61,489 nucleotides of DNA from Acetobacter sacchari (GCF_017377715.1 NZ_JAFVMF010000021.1:1-61489), one strand, 5' to 3'; shown: positions 18,669 through 27,796, numbered from the stretch's first letter. Notes: generated by a model from the letters alone, not told the origin. Made by a program: numbers and translations.

Positions 18669-19613
18669 TCAGGAATGGCCCCGTGTGAGGGTAGGGTTCG
18701 CGTCGTCTGGACTCGACGTGAGCCCAATTTCCATTATCAGATCCCCCAGCCATTTTATGCCGGAATCGCGGCTCGATTTTCTGGGAAGAAGCATTCTCAC
18801 ACCGGGCGTTCCAAAAATGTCGGGCAGGCGAGATGATGTCAGGCCCGCTGTTTTTCGAAAAAAATCGGCGATATAATCGGGAACAATAGCGACAGTCTCG
18901 GGTTGCCTGAGAAAAGCGGGTAAGTGCCCGAAGGAAGGTACAACATTCCGTATGGTGCGGTTGACGCCCATGTCGCGCAGTCGATGATCGAAGGTGCTGT
19001 GTCTTAACGCCGTCTCGATCAGGACATGCCGACATTTCTCTATCGCCGGCAGGTCCAGAAAGTCCGGGAGTGAACAGTAATCCGGATTCCAGATGCAAGA
19101 AAAACGGAAAGACCCCAAAGAGGTCGAGAGATAGTCGGGGCGGGTCACGCCGCCGACTGTCAGGGCCAGATCGATCTCCCTCCGCTCCAGCGCTCCGTCG
19201 AGCGTAGCGGGCGAGAGGGTCCGGAACGTCACCGTCGTGTCCGGGGCGTCTGCGGCGAGGCGTGATGCAAGGCGCGGCCCGACAGTGTAGTCGAGCCCCC
19301 CGTCAGTTCCGATTATAAAAGAGCGAGGCGAGGAGGCGGGGTTGAACGTGCCGCGCGCGCTGAGTGTCGATCGAAGGGTTTCGGCTGTCAATTCAAGAGT
19401 TTCCGCGATTTCTATGGCGTGGACAGTGGGCTGCATGCCGTGTCGCGTACGAATGAACAGTTCATCCCCGCAGGTCTGACGCAGACGTTTCAGGGCTGAA
19501 CTGACCGCGGGCTGCGTCAGGGCCAGACGCGTGGCGGCGCGACTGACGCTTCGTTCGTGCCAGAGAGCCAGAAACACATGGGTCAGGTTAAGGTCGATCC
19601 GGGACATATTCAT
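18669..19613 (-). CDS. LysR-family transcriptional regulator, divergent from the TonB-dependent receptor
   Basis: About 314 residues. The N-terminal winged helix-turn-helix spans residues ~1-65 (HVFLALWHERSVSRAATRLALTQPAVSSALKRLR), followed by a periplasmic-binding-protein-like effector domain. ATG 19613 is preferred; a TTG at 19628 would add five residues. The sequence resembles the NodD/SyrM-type branch (GTDGGLDYTVGPRLA and a FIRTRHGMQPT block). It is transcribed away from the receptor gene, with a shared AT-rich promoter region of about 100 bases, so it probably controls the receptor-hydrolase operon in response to a related ligand. The ligand is not deducible. Confidence 0.85.
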   Translation of the reverse strand: MNMSRIDLNLTHVFLALWHERSVSRAATRLALTQPAVSSALKRLRQTCGDELFIRTRHGMQPTVHAIEIAETLELTAETLRSTLSARGTFNPASSPRSFIIGTDGGLDYTVGPRLASRLAADAPDTTVTFRTLSPATLDGALERREIDLALTVGGVTRPDYLSTSLGSFRFSCIWNPDYCSLPDFLDLPAIEKCRHVLIETALRHSTFDHRLRDMGVNRTIRNVVPSFGHLPAFLRQPETVAIVPDYIADFFRKTAGLTSSRLPDIFGTPGVRMLLPRKSSRDSGIKWLGDLIMEIGLTSSPDDANPTLTRGHS

Positions 19614-19636
19614 TGTATTTATATTCAATCACAAAA

Positions 19637-19663
19637 AACAAAATTTGACGATAATGTTTTGTT
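19637..19663. promoter_or_regulatory. Candidate LysR operator/promoter region
   Basis: An AT-rich inverted repeat, AACAAAA (19637-19643) and TTTTGTT (19657-19663), lies between the divergent LysR and receptor genes. A TTGACG hexamer at 19645-19650 could be a -35 element, but no good -10 follows at the usual spacing. Confidence 0.4.
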
Positions 19664-19713
19664 TCAGCAACGGTAAAGGCGACCCTCGCGTCATAAATCA
19701 ACAGGAGCGCTTT

Positions 19714-22119
19714 GTGAGAAAAGCCGTTGGCCGTGTAGCCATTCTTCTCGCCTCTCCGGTGCTTTTTCCCGACGCTGGAGAGGCGCGAGCGCCCCAACAT
19801 GTGTCGTCGGATCGTCACGTCGCGCATACAGAAAATTCAAAACCGTCCACGGCCGCGGTCGAACTGAAGCATAATCAACGGTTCACTGCGGCGGTAGCCG
19901 AAGCTGTGGAGGTTCGGGGGGGCATGAGGACGGCGAACGGCGTCACCAATACGACGCCGGGCGGTGGGTTGATGGCGCGGCAGAGCGCAGCACGCTCCCA
20001 GAGTACAATCACCCGCGACTTCATCGCGAAGCAGTCCCCAACGGGGAACGCCATTGCGATGATTTCGGCTCTTCCTGGGGTTATTTCCGCGAGTACAGAT
20101 CCGCTGGGTCAGTCTAACACGGCGATGTCCATACGCGGTCTCCAGCAAGCAGAAATTGGTTTTGTTTACGAGGGAATTCCGCTCAACGATTCAATCAACT
20201 ACACGCCTTACACGCAAGCGATGGTCGATACCGACAATATCCAGTCGGTCACCGTAGCTCAGGGCGCTCCGGATATCGGAGCGCCTGTTTACAATGACGT
20301 TGGAGGACTGGTTACGGTTGCTCTGCGCGATCCCCTGGAGAAAAGAGGGGGGAATGTCGACTTCAGTTTCGGCTCCAAAGCGCTGCAGCGCGAATTCATC
20401 AGACTGGACAGCGGCGAGATCGGGCGCAGCCGGGTCAAGGCGTTCGCGTCGTTCTCGTCCACCACAAACGATCAATGGCGTGGATCCGGAAAGTTTCGAA
20501 AATATCATGTTGATTCGAAAATCATCAAGGAATGGGGATCCGGCAGCAGTGCGGGTCTAACCTTTTCCTACGACAACTGGCAGCAGGCCAGTTACAGGCC
20601 GATGACCATGGCCCAGTGGCGTCAATATGGAAATTCATTCAATTACACAAAAGAGTATTACCCGGGTAATACAAACTGGGTCGGGCTCCATCTGTATCAG
20701 AGACGTTCCACAGCGATTATCGCGCCAGTGAAACTTAAACTGAGCGAGCATGTCTCTCTGGATGTTACGCCTGCTTATATGAATTACTCCGAGTTCTATT
20801 ATGGCGGCGTCACTCTCAAGAACAAGGGATCGTATTTTGGCGACCAGCAGATCGCCGACCTGAATCTGCCGTATCAAACCAACGGCGTCACCACAGCCTC
20901 CAGCATCAATCCCGTTCCACAGAAAAGCGGCTTCCTTAACGCTGCTCTTACGTGGAAAGCCGGGCGTAATACGTTCCGCGCCGGGTACATTTATAACTAC
21001 ATCGCGCTGGAGGAACCCATATACTATGCGGCAGTCAATTACACCGGCGGCATCGCTAACAACTACAGCAAGTACATGATCACGATGCCGGATGGTCGCC
21101 AGTATCGTACGCTCGACATGAACTTCAAACACCAAATGAATGAATTGTTCATAGACGATACTTTAAAGTTCCTTGACGATAAGCTCACTGTGGAGGCTGG
21201 TCTGCGCTATCTGATGATCAGTCGCTGGAATACGAACCTGATTCCCGGGGCCACACGGTACAAAGTCGGCGCAAGCTACGCCCAGCCCCTGCCTCAGGTG
21301 TCAATCAGTTACCAGATAACGCCGCATGACCAGATATATATTGATGGTACGACCGCCTACCGAGCTCCGGCGTCAGTGCAGGTTTACGGCGAGGTCTTCT
21401 CGACGACGAGTCCAACGCCCGCCTCAAGACAGGCCTCACTGAAGGGCGAATATTCAATCGGCGAGGAGATCGGCTACCGGCATTACGGCCTCGTCAATCT
21501 GTCTGTTTCACTGTTTAATTACAATATAACGAACAATCAGATTACGTCGTCGCAATACATCAACGGAATCCCTCTGCCGTCGCCGATCGAGGCTGGGGGT
21601 AAAACGTCACGGGGAGCGCAGGCTGAAATCGGTCTCAGACCCTGGCGTCACTGGAGCCCATATGTTTCGGCGCAGTACCTCCATGCGACAACCGATAACA
21701 ATATCGCCTCCGGCCTCGACTATCTGCCGACGAAAGGGAAAATAGCTGTTCAGAGTCCGGAGTTCTCGGCTGCCGCAGGAATTTCCTATGACGATGGGCA
21801 TATCTTCGGAAATTTTGTCTTCAATTACGTCAGCTCCCAATATTCAACCCTTATGAATGACGAGAAAATTCCCGGGTATGAGACGGCCAACATGACACTG
21901 GGTTATCGTATGCGCTCCATAGGCTTCGCGCAACATCCCCAGATTCAGCTGAACGTCATAAATATTGGAGCCAAGAACTACCTGTCTGGATTTCAGAGTA
22001 TATCGAACAACGCCAAGGCTACGCGTGGCGTCTACGGCACGACGATTGCTGGATCGTCTCCCCTCTACCTGAGCGCGGGCGGCGTGGCCGCCGTCGCGTC
22101 GCTCAGCACAGCGTTCTGA
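19714..22119 (+). CDS. TonB-dependent outer-membrane receptor
   Basis: An 801-residue protein. I chose GTG 19714 because AGGAG lies six bases upstream and a signal-peptide-like N-terminus follows (VGRVAILLASPVLFPDAGEA). The plug domain has the expected pattern (MISALPGVISAS, MSIRGLQQAEIGFVYEGIPL, VTVAQGAPDIGAP, GGLVTVALRDP). The remaining ~600 residues are beta-barrel with many aromatic girdle residues, ending in Phe as barrel proteins do. It would import a scarce nutrient with energy from TonB-ExbBD, which are not encoded here. The CocE-type hydrolase follows after 26 bases, so the ligand may be the hydrolase's substrate or product. A siderophore role is possible but no iron genes are adjacent. 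Confidence 0.9.
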   Translation: MRKAVGRVAILLASPVLFPDAGEARAPQHVSSDRHVAHTENSKPSTAAVELKHNQRFTAAVAEAVEVRGGMRTANGVTNTTPGGGLMARQSAARSQSTITRDFIAKQSPTGNAIAMISALPGVISASTDPLGQSNTAMSIRGLQQAEIGFVYEGIPLNDSINYTPYTQAMVDTDNIQSVTVAQGAPDIGAPVYNDVGGLVTVALRDPLEKRGGNVDFSFGSKALQREFIRLDSGEIGRSRVKAFASFSSTTNDQWRGSGKFRKYHVDSKIIKEWGSGSSAGLTFSYDNWQQASYRPMTMAQWRQYGNSFNYTKEYYPGNTNWVGLHLYQRRSTAIIAPVKLKLSEHVSLDVTPAYMNYSEFYYGGVTLKNKGSYFGDQQIADLNLPYQTNGVTTASSINPVPQKSGFLNAALTWKAGRNTFRAGYIYNYIALEEPIYYAAVNYTGGIANNYSKYMITMPDGRQYRTLDMNFKHQMNELFIDDTLKFLDDKLTVEAGLRYLMISRWNTNLIPGATRYKVGASYAQPLPQVSISYQITPHDQIYIDGTTAYRAPASVQVYGEVFSTTSPTPASRQASLKGEYSIGEEIGYRHYGLVNLSVSLFNYNITNNQITSSQYINGIPLPSPIEAGGKTSRGAQAEIGLRPWRHWSPYVSAQYLHATTDNNIASGLDYLPTKGKIAVQSPEFSAAAGISYDDGHIFGNFVFNYVSSQYSTLMNDEKIPGYETANMTLGYRMRSIGFAQHPQIQLNVINIGAKNYLSGFQSISNNAKATRGVYGTTIAGSSPLYLSAGGVAAVASLSTAF

Positions 22120-22145
22120 TCACCCTATTTCCGGAGCACCGCCCG

Positions 22146-24035
22146 ATGTCGTCTTTCCGCCTTGTTCTTTCCCTGTCCAGCTGTCTTGTCCTGTCAGCGT
22201 TTTCCGTCCGTGCGTCTGCAGCCCCATTATGGCCGAGTGACGAAGGGCGTGGATCCTGCCGCGTGTCGAAGCAGATCGACGTTCCGGTAAAAATGCGTGA
22301 CGGTACGATATTACGCGCCGACGTGTACACGCCGGACACGAAGGAAAAAGTTCCGGTGCTGCTGATGCGCACGCAGTATGGCAAAAGCGCGGCCCAGATA
22401 CAGCCGTCCCGTTACCAGAGCCCGGACTGGTTCGCGTCGCATTGCTACATCGTCGCGATTCAGGACATTCGCGGTCAGGGAAAATCGGGCGGCGTGTTTT
22501 ACGAATACCGCTACGACCGTGACGACGGTTACGACACGGTGCAGTGGGCGGCCACACTTCCCGGTGCGGATGGGCAAGTCGCGATGTACGGATCGTCCTA
22601 TGTCGGGGCGACGCAATGGCTCGCGGCGACCGCATCCCCTCCGGCCCTGAAGGCGATAATTCCTTCAAACACTGGCGACGATTATTACGACGGCTGGAGT
22701 TATGAAGACGGCGCCTTCCGTCTGGCGTTCATAGAACCATGGATGCTTGAGACCATCGCCTCATCGGCCGCCGCCAATCGCGGGGACGAGGCGCTGTCGA
22801 AGCAGTTGTTCGCCGATGGAAAGAACGCCTCCATCTGGTTGCCTTACACGCCCTATTCCAGGTTTCCCCCGCTGCATCCCGAAGACCCGAAGGTCGCGCC
22901 TTACTTCTACGATACGCTCGCTCACCCCTCGCGCGATGGCTTTTGGGAGGCGTTTCAGATCCGGACGCATTACGATCGCGTCAAGGTGCCGGTGCTTGCT
23001 TTCGACGGGTGGTATGATTCTTTCCTCAACGGCGCTGTCAATAATTTCAACGGTATGCGCACGGGTGGCGGGTCCGCAGAGGCTCGTGCTCATCAACGCC
23101 TGATTATCGGACCGTGGGAGCATATCGGGTGGGGCAGGCCGGATGCAATTGTCAGTCCGCGCCTGAAAGACATCGGCCCTGTTGCAAACAGCCCGGTCAA
23201 CGCGTTGACGGTCCAATTCATGGATCACGTCCTGAAAGGTAAGGAAAACGGGTTCGCTGACGGCCCACGCGTCGATTATTTCACTATGGGAGAAAATCGC
23301 TGGCACGTGGCGCGATCGTTTCCGATCGAGGGCACGCAGTACGTCCCGTGGTATCTGGGGAGTGCCGGTCGCGCCAATTCGTCGATGGGAGACGGCGTCC
23401 TGACGCAAAAGTTCTCGAAACAGGGCTCCAGTTCCGACCAGTTTGTCTACGACCCGTCAAACCCTGTACCAAGCGCCGGGGGGCATTCATGCTGTTCGTG
23501 GACCTCCGGCCCGCAGGGGCAGTTCGATCAATCGCCAGTGGAGCAACGACCAGACGTTCTTGTTTACACCAGCGCACCGCTCAAGAGCCCCGTTAACGTC
23601 ACGGGACCGGTCACGGTCGATCTCTTCGCCGCCACCGACGCGAAGGATACGGACTTTACGGCGAAACTCGTCGACGTGGCGCCGGACGGCCGGTCTATCA
23701 ACCTCAACAACGGCATCATTCGCGCCAGATATCGGGAGTCCCTCAGCAATCCTGTTCCTATTATTCCTGGAAAGGTTTACGAATATCACATCAAGGTCTG
23801 GCCGACTTCCAATCTGTTTCAGGCGGGGCACCGGATTCGCCTCGAAATTTCTTCGAGCGATTATCCGCAGTTCGCGCCGAATCCCAATACCGGAGAAACT
23901 CTGGGCGACGCGCATGGCGCAGTTCGCGCCAACCAGACGATCTGGCACGATGCGACTCATCAATCCTCAGTGGTGCTTCCGATCCTCTCAGAGACGGTTG
24001 CGGGTGAAGGATACGATCATCCTCCGCAGAACTAG
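22146..24035 (+). CDS. Secreted CocE/NonD-family serine hydrolase
   Basis: A 629-residue protein with a signal peptide (residues ~1-26). Triad positions visible by motif are Ser151 (YGSSYVG), Asp291 (GWYDSF) and His326 (GPWEHIGWG), followed by a C-terminal jelly-roll domain (PVNVTGPVTVDLFAAT). Unlike the neighbouring aehA product it lacks the Glu-Asp pair after the catalytic Asp, so it is closer to cocaine-esterase or X-Pro-dipeptidyl-peptidase-type acyl hydrolases than to amino-acid ester hydrolases. It is in one transcription unit with the TonB-dependent receptor. Its substrate is unknown, probably an ester or acylated amino compound handled outside the inner membrane. Confidence 0.85.
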   Translation: MSSFRLVLSLSSCLVLSAFSVRASAAPLWPSDEGRGSCRVSKQIDVPVKMRDGTILRADVYTPDTKEKVPVLLMRTQYGKSAAQIQPSRYQSPDWFASHCYIVAIQDIRGQGKSGGVFYEYRYDRDDGYDTVQWAATLPGADGQVAMYGSSYVGATQWLAATASPPALKAIIPSNTGDDYYDGWSYEDGAFRLAFIEPWMLETIASSAAANRGDEALSKQLFADGKNASIWLPYTPYSRFPPLHPEDPKVAPYFYDTLAHPSRDGFWEAFQIRTHYDRVKVPVLAFDGWYDSFLNGAVNNFNGMRTGGGSAEARAHQRLIIGPWEHIGWGRPDAIVSPRLKDIGPVANSPVNALTVQFMDHVLKGKENGFADGPRVDYFTMGENRWHVARSFPIEGTQYVPWYLGSAGRANSSMGDGVLTQKFSKQGSSSDQFVYDPSNPVPSAGGHSCCSWTSGPQGQFDQSPVEQRPDVLVYTSAPLKSPVNVTGPVTVDLFAATDAKDTDFTAKLVDVAPDGRSINLNNGIIRARYRESLSNPVPIIPGKVYEYHIKVWPTSNLFQAGHRIRLEISSSDYPQFAPNPNTGETLGDAHGAVRANQTIWHDATHQSSVVLPILSETVAGEGYDHPPQN

Positions 24036-24091
24036 AGCGAATTCTGTTCAGGCGGGCTCAGATGAACGAGCGAAGATGCTTTAGGCGCTTA

Positions 24092-24111
24092 TACCGTTTG
24101 CAAACACGGTA
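24092..24111. other. Small inverted repeat between convergent genes
   Basis: Arms TACCGT (24092-24097) and ACGGTA (24106-24111) surround TTGCAAAC. It lies between convergent genes and may be a weak bidirectional stop or chance; there is no T-tract. Confidence 0.25.
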
Positions 24112-24221
24112 ACTTACAGGGCGTTCCCATAGGCTGTTTTACGCGAGGCCTGCCGCAAGGTGTGGACGATGCGACGCAGCCGATCCGGGTTGCTCCGCCT
24201 TGTCGAGAAGACCCGGCGGTT

Positions 24222-25373
24222 TCAGGTTTTATCAGGAAAGAGATATTTGCGGGAGCTTAACAGAATCTGCCAGAGAACCCGGCGCCCCCACAGTGAAAGA
24301 CGCGTCGACGGGACGAACAATTGAGACCGCAGAGCGACGAACCTCTGATGTTTGCGGACGAATGGGCGCAGTTTCGCTTCGAAAGCCCCCAGGGCGGCGT
24401 TGACATCGCCGTTCCAGGATTTGAACGCTTCTCCCAACGCCTGACCACCGATCATGCCAGCCGAAGCGCCCATGCCGGAATATAGGGTCAGGCACCATGC
24501 CGAATCTCCCAGCAGGAGAACGCGTCCTTTCGACCAGCGAGGCATTTTGACCATCTGAACGGAATCGAACAGGAAGTCATCCGTCGCAGCGAGGTCCTCC
24601 AGCGCTCTCGAAACAATTCCGTCGACGTCCAGATCGACGAAGATCTGTCGCAGGGTTGTAAGGGGATCCTTCTTCGACGCTGCGTTCGGGTTTTTGGTCC
24701 GATAAGAAAAGAGAGCAGTGGAAGGACGCCCTTCGAGGGGAAAAACGGTCAGGGTTCTTCGCGTATCAGCCAGCATGAGACCGTCCCCGTCCTTGAACCC
24801 CTGGACGGGCTGGCGCAGCGGAAAGGCGCACAGCATTGTTCCGAGGGAGTGAAAGAACGTCTCGTCCGGCCCGAAGACCAGTCTGCGCACGGTAGAGCGA
24901 ACGCCGTCCGCTCCGATGACTAGATCGTAAGCTTCAGTCGCTTCCTGACCGTCGCCGGAACGCAAGGTGACCTGAGCCTGTGTGTTTCCAGTCACGATCG
25001 TCAGCGGAACCGTGCCGAACCGCACCTCGACCTTCCCCTCGACACCGCGCCAGAGGGCTTCTTCGATATCCCCCCGGAGTACTGCAATGGGCGCGTTTGT
25101 CTCCCGTGTGAGGTCGGCGATTCGTCTGCGGCTGCCATCCTTGCGAACATCCCAAAATCGAATGTTCTCAGGTGTCCGCTTCTCCATGATGTCGAGAACG
25201 CCCAGAGCCGCCGCCGCATCCTTGCCCTCATCTCGAAGGCCGATGAAATAGCCGCCCCTTCGTCGTTCCGGCGCACGCTCGATTATGACGGGCGCCCAGC
25301 CCTGACGTTTCAAGGCGATGGCCGCCGACATGCCGGAAATCCCAAGACCTACGATCAACGCACGTTGTGTCAT
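24222..25373 (-). CDS. FAD-dependent monooxygenase (PHBH/TetX-like)
   Basis: About 383 residues from ATG 25373 (MTQRALIVGLG). The N-terminal dinucleotide-binding motif is GLGISGMSAA, followed by an Arg/Glu-rich loop typical of the group (IIERAPERRRGGYFIGL). DLVIGADGVRSTVRR is the DG fingerprint and RVLLLGDSAWC the GD motif that contacts the FAD ribityl chain. These group A flavin monooxygenases hydroxylate aromatic or polycyclic compounds with NAD(P)H and oxygen. The gene is divergent from a TetR regulator, with tandem palindromes between them, so it is probably a substrate-induced detoxification or catabolic enzyme. The substrate is unknown. Confidence 0.85.
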   Translation of the reverse strand: MTQRALIVGLGISGMSAAIALKRQGWAPVIIERAPERRRGGYFIGLRDEGKDAAAALGVLDIMEKRTPENIRFWDVRKDGSRRRIADLTRETNAPIAVLRGDIEEALWRGVEGKVEVRFGTVPLTIVTGNTQAQVTLRSGDGQEATEAYDLVIGADGVRSTVRRLVFGPDETFFHSLGTMLCAFPLRQPVQGFKDGDGLMLADTRRTLTVFPLEGRPSTALFSYRTKNPNAASKKDPLTTLRQIFVDLDVDGIVSRALEDLAATDDFLFDSVQMVKMPRWSKGRVLLLGDSAWCLTLYSGMGASAGMIGGQALGEAFKSWNGDVNAALGAFEAKLRPFVRKHQRFVALRSQLFVPSTRLSLWGRRVLWQILLSSRKYLFPDKT

Positions 25374-25400
25374 ATACCCGGATATCCAGTGAGAGTGCTG

Positions 25401-25462
25401 CGTTGATTTGAACGTTGCATAGATTGATGAGGGCATCAATCTGAACGTCATTCAGATTGATG
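25401..25462. promoter_or_regulatory. Tandem operator for the TetR regulator
   Basis: A perfect inverted repeat has arms CATCAATCTGAA (25434-25445) and TTCAGATTGATG (25451-25462) around CGTCA. A degenerate copy exactly 33 bases upstream (25401-25429) shares TGAACGT and AGATTGATG, giving half-sites AGATTGATG at 25421 and 25454 and CATCAATCT at 25434. It sits between the divergent monooxygenase and TetR genes and ends 13 bases before the TetR start, so binding would block both promoters. Confidence 0.8.
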
Positions 25463-25475
25463 CTAAGGGGACGGC

Positions 25476-26120
25476 ATGGGTGCAACGGAGCGTGACAGCT
25501 ATCATCATGGCGACCTGAGAGCCGCGCTGATCGAGGCGTCTGAATCGATTATTCGAGAAGAGGGCGTCGAGGGGTTCACGCTTAGAAAAGCCGCGAAACG
25601 CGCCGGCGTATCGCCGGGTGCTCCCTCTCATCATTTTAAAGGGACGAAAGGTCTGCTGACTGTCGTCGCCATTCGGGTTTTTCAACGGCTTGGCGCGGAA
25701 CTGGCGATCTTGCCTGTTTCCGACGTTCCTGCTCGGGATTTGCGTACGCAGGCGGAAGGCTACGTGACATTCGCCGCGCAAAATCCCGGATTATTCCGCC
25801 TGATCTGCCGTGTCGATCTCATCGACTGTCAGGATCAGGAGTTCAGGGAAGCGTCTTTCAGCGCCTTGGTGCATTATAGAAATGCAGCAGCGGCTTACTT
25901 CGGGGAGGATCCTCCGGACCGCGCCGCACGTATCTTCCGTCCTTATCTGGCGAGCGCATTCGCGACAGCGCACGGACTGGCCCATATGATTCTGGAGGGA
26001 CGACCTGCGCTCCTCTTTGACACGCCGGATCCTGCCGAAACATTTATCGAGACGACGTTGCCGTCAATCCTGTTGGCCACATGGCCAGACCGGCCTTGTG
26101 AGGTGCGACATTCTGCATGA
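25476..26120 (+). CDS. TetR/AcrR-family transcriptional regulator
   Basis: A 214-residue repressor. The N-terminal helix-turn-helix (residues ~10-56: YHHGDLRAALIEASE, then FTLRKAAKRAGVSPGAPSHHF) is typical of the subgroup whose C-terminal domain has a WHG-like motif. The remainder is an all-helical ligand-binding and dimerisation domain. It is divergently arranged with the FAD monooxygenase across a strong palindromic operator, which points to local control and autoregulation. Confidence 0.9.
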   Translation: MGATERDSYHHGDLRAALIEASESIIREEGVEGFTLRKAAKRAGVSPGAPSHHFKGTKGLLTVVAIRVFQRLGAELAILPVSDVPARDLRTQAEGYVTFAAQNPGLFRLICRVDLIDCQDQEFREASFSALVHYRNAAAAYFGEDPPDRAARIFRPYLASAFATAHGLAHMILEGRPALLFDTPDPAETFIETTLPSILLATWPDRPCEVRHSA

Positions 26121-26361
26121 GAAGAAGAAATTTTTGCCTCGAATAAGAAGATTCTGAATGTTTGATACATTCCCGACGCGAGCAGGATGCTTGCTATTTA
26201 TAAAACTTGTAAAAAATAAAAATCCGGATGAAATCCCGATACGAAGATCCTGACTCCATGAAGTTATTTTCGAATCATGTAATTTGAAAAATATTATTGG
26301 AGACAGTAACTCGTTCAAACATTCTCGGCTGAACGGGAAATGTTTTTCGGAAGAGTGCGGA

Positions 26362-27030
26362 TCACTCCGCAGCCGCGCGCAGCCCGGCTCCGGCGGCAAG
26401 CGGCGCCAGCGGCAGAGCCCCGGCAAAAAACGCCAGCAGCAACTCCAGATCGGGCGCGAACGGTAGCCCCGTTCGCACCGCGTCGACCGCCGCCGCCCCG
26501 AAGATCAGGCCTGGCGTCGCCAGCGGCAATACCAGTAGCGGAAGAAGCACTCCGCCGCGCCGCGCGCCCAGCACGATCGCCGCCGCCATACCACCCAGCA
26601 GCGAGAGAATCAGGGTTCCCGGCAGCAGCCCCGCCAACAGCACAGGCAGGGTGTTGAAGGGCAGGCCGAGCATGACGGCCAATGGCATTGCGGCGATCAA
26701 CAGCGGCAGCCCCGTCGTCAGCCAGTGCGCCGTCATCTTGGCCAGCGCGACCAGAGACGGCGGCAGGCCCAGCAACAGCAACTGGTCGAGCGACCCGTCC
26801 TCCAGTTCCGCGCCGAAGAGCCGGTCGAGCGGCAGCAACGCCGCCAGCAGGGCGCACACCCAGATCACTCCCGGCGCCATGCGACGCAGCAACTCGGGGG
26901 AGGGGCCAAGCGCCAACGGAAATAACGCGCCGGCAAGAATGAAGAACAGCACCGCGCCAAGCGTGTCCGCGCCGTGCCGCAGGGCGAGGCGTAGATCGCG
27001 CGCCACAATGGCCCGGAACGTCGCGATCAT
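26362..27030 (-). CDS. ccmB: Heme exporter protein B
   Basis: A 222-residue inner-membrane protein with six predicted membrane segments, the permease half of the CcmAB(C) complex of cytochrome c maturation system I. The N-terminal RAIVARDLRLALRHGAD and the segments around LFGAELEDGSLDQLL match CcmB. It overlaps the end of ccmA by four bases (27027-27030), so the two are translationally coupled. CcmAB uses ATP to release holo-CcmE from CcmC. The other ccm genes are not in this window. Confidence 0.93.
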   Translation of the reverse strand: MIATFRAIVARDLRLALRHGADTLGAVLFFILAGALFPLALGPSPELLRRMAPGVIWVCALLAALLPLDRLFGAELEDGSLDQLLLLGLPPSLVALAKMTAHWLTTGLPLLIAAMPLAVMLGLPFNTLPVLLAGLLPGTLILSLLGGMAAAIVLGARRGGVLLPLLVLPLATPGLIFGAAAVDAVRTGLPFAPDLELLLAFFAGALPLAPLAAGAGLRAAAE

Positions 27031-27665
27031 GCCCAGCCTCCAGCGCCCCAGGCGTCGCCGATCACAGCTTCAAGCGGGGCGCCGGGCAACGCCAGAGCGT
27101 CCGCGTTCGGCAGGGGCAACGGTACATGTGTCGTCGCGATCACCATGCCGCCCGTCCGCCTGTGCAACGCCAGCGCCTCGCCGAGTCGTTCGACCGCGCG
27201 AGCGTCCAGCCCGAGGCTGGGCTCGTCGAGCAGCCAGAGCGCAGCGTCCGCCAGCACGACGCGGGCCAGCGCCGCGCGCCGCTTCTGCCCAGCGGAGAGC
27301 AGACGCGCGGGCAGTTCCCGCAACTCCAGCAGTTCGAACGCCTCCAGCGCGGGAGCGAGCGGACGGCCGCGCGCGAACAGGGAAAGGTTCTCCGTCAGGG
27401 TCAGGCCCGGTTTCAGGGCCTCCTGATGGCCGAGATAGGCGATATGCCGGGCGTGCATGCTTCGGTCTTCGAAGGCGTCCGTCCCATGCCAGAGGATCCG
27501 CCCTGAATCTGGTTTCCGCAGCCCTGCCAGCACGCGAAGAAGGGTGGATTTCCCGGCGCCGTTCGGCCCGGTCAGCAGCAGCGCGCCCCCGGCGTCCATC
27601 GCAAGGGAGACGCCGTCGAGCACCAGTCTTTCGCCGCGAAAGACCGAAATCTCCTCGACGCGCAA
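27027..27665 (-). CDS. ccmA: Cytochrome c biogenesis ATP-binding protein
   Basis: A 212-residue ABC ATPase. Walker A is GPNGAGKST, the signature is LLSAGQKRRAALARV and Walker B is LWLLDEPSLGLD, with HV as the switch region (ATTHVPL). Its short length and the ccmB overlap identify CcmA, which energises heme handling during cytochrome c assembly at the inner membrane. The start is an uncommon TTG at 27665; there is no ATG in the frame before the upstream stop, so translation may be weak. acnA is divergent from it. Confidence 0.92.
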   Translation of the reverse strand: MRVEEISVFRGERLVLDGVSLAMDAGGALLLTGPNGAGKSTLLRVLAGLRKPDSGRILWHGTDAFEDRSMHARHIAYLGHQEALKPGLTLTENLSLFARGRPLAPALEAFELLELRELPARLLSAGQKRRAALARVVLADAALWLLDEPSLGLDARAVERLGEALALHRRTGGMVIATTHVPLPLPNADALALPGAPLEAVIGDAWGAGGWA

Positions 27666-27768
27666 TGGCCAGGAGGACTCCAGCTTAGAAATCGGACCGA
27701 TCCCCTATTTGTGACCGTGCGCCGACCCTGTTTGGCGGCTGCTCGCGTTCTCGTGGTCGCCGCCGCGC

Positions 27769-27796
27769 TTGTGTCGGAGGCGGCTCCCGGTATGTT
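27769..27796 (+). promoter_or_regulatory. Candidate acnA promoter
   Basis: TTGTGT (27769-27774) and TATGTT (27791-27796) are 16 bases apart, a fair match to a sigma-70 promoter. A GGCCCCG/CGGGGCC hairpin (27824-27843) would lie in the mRNA leader. No experimental support. Confidence 0.4.
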
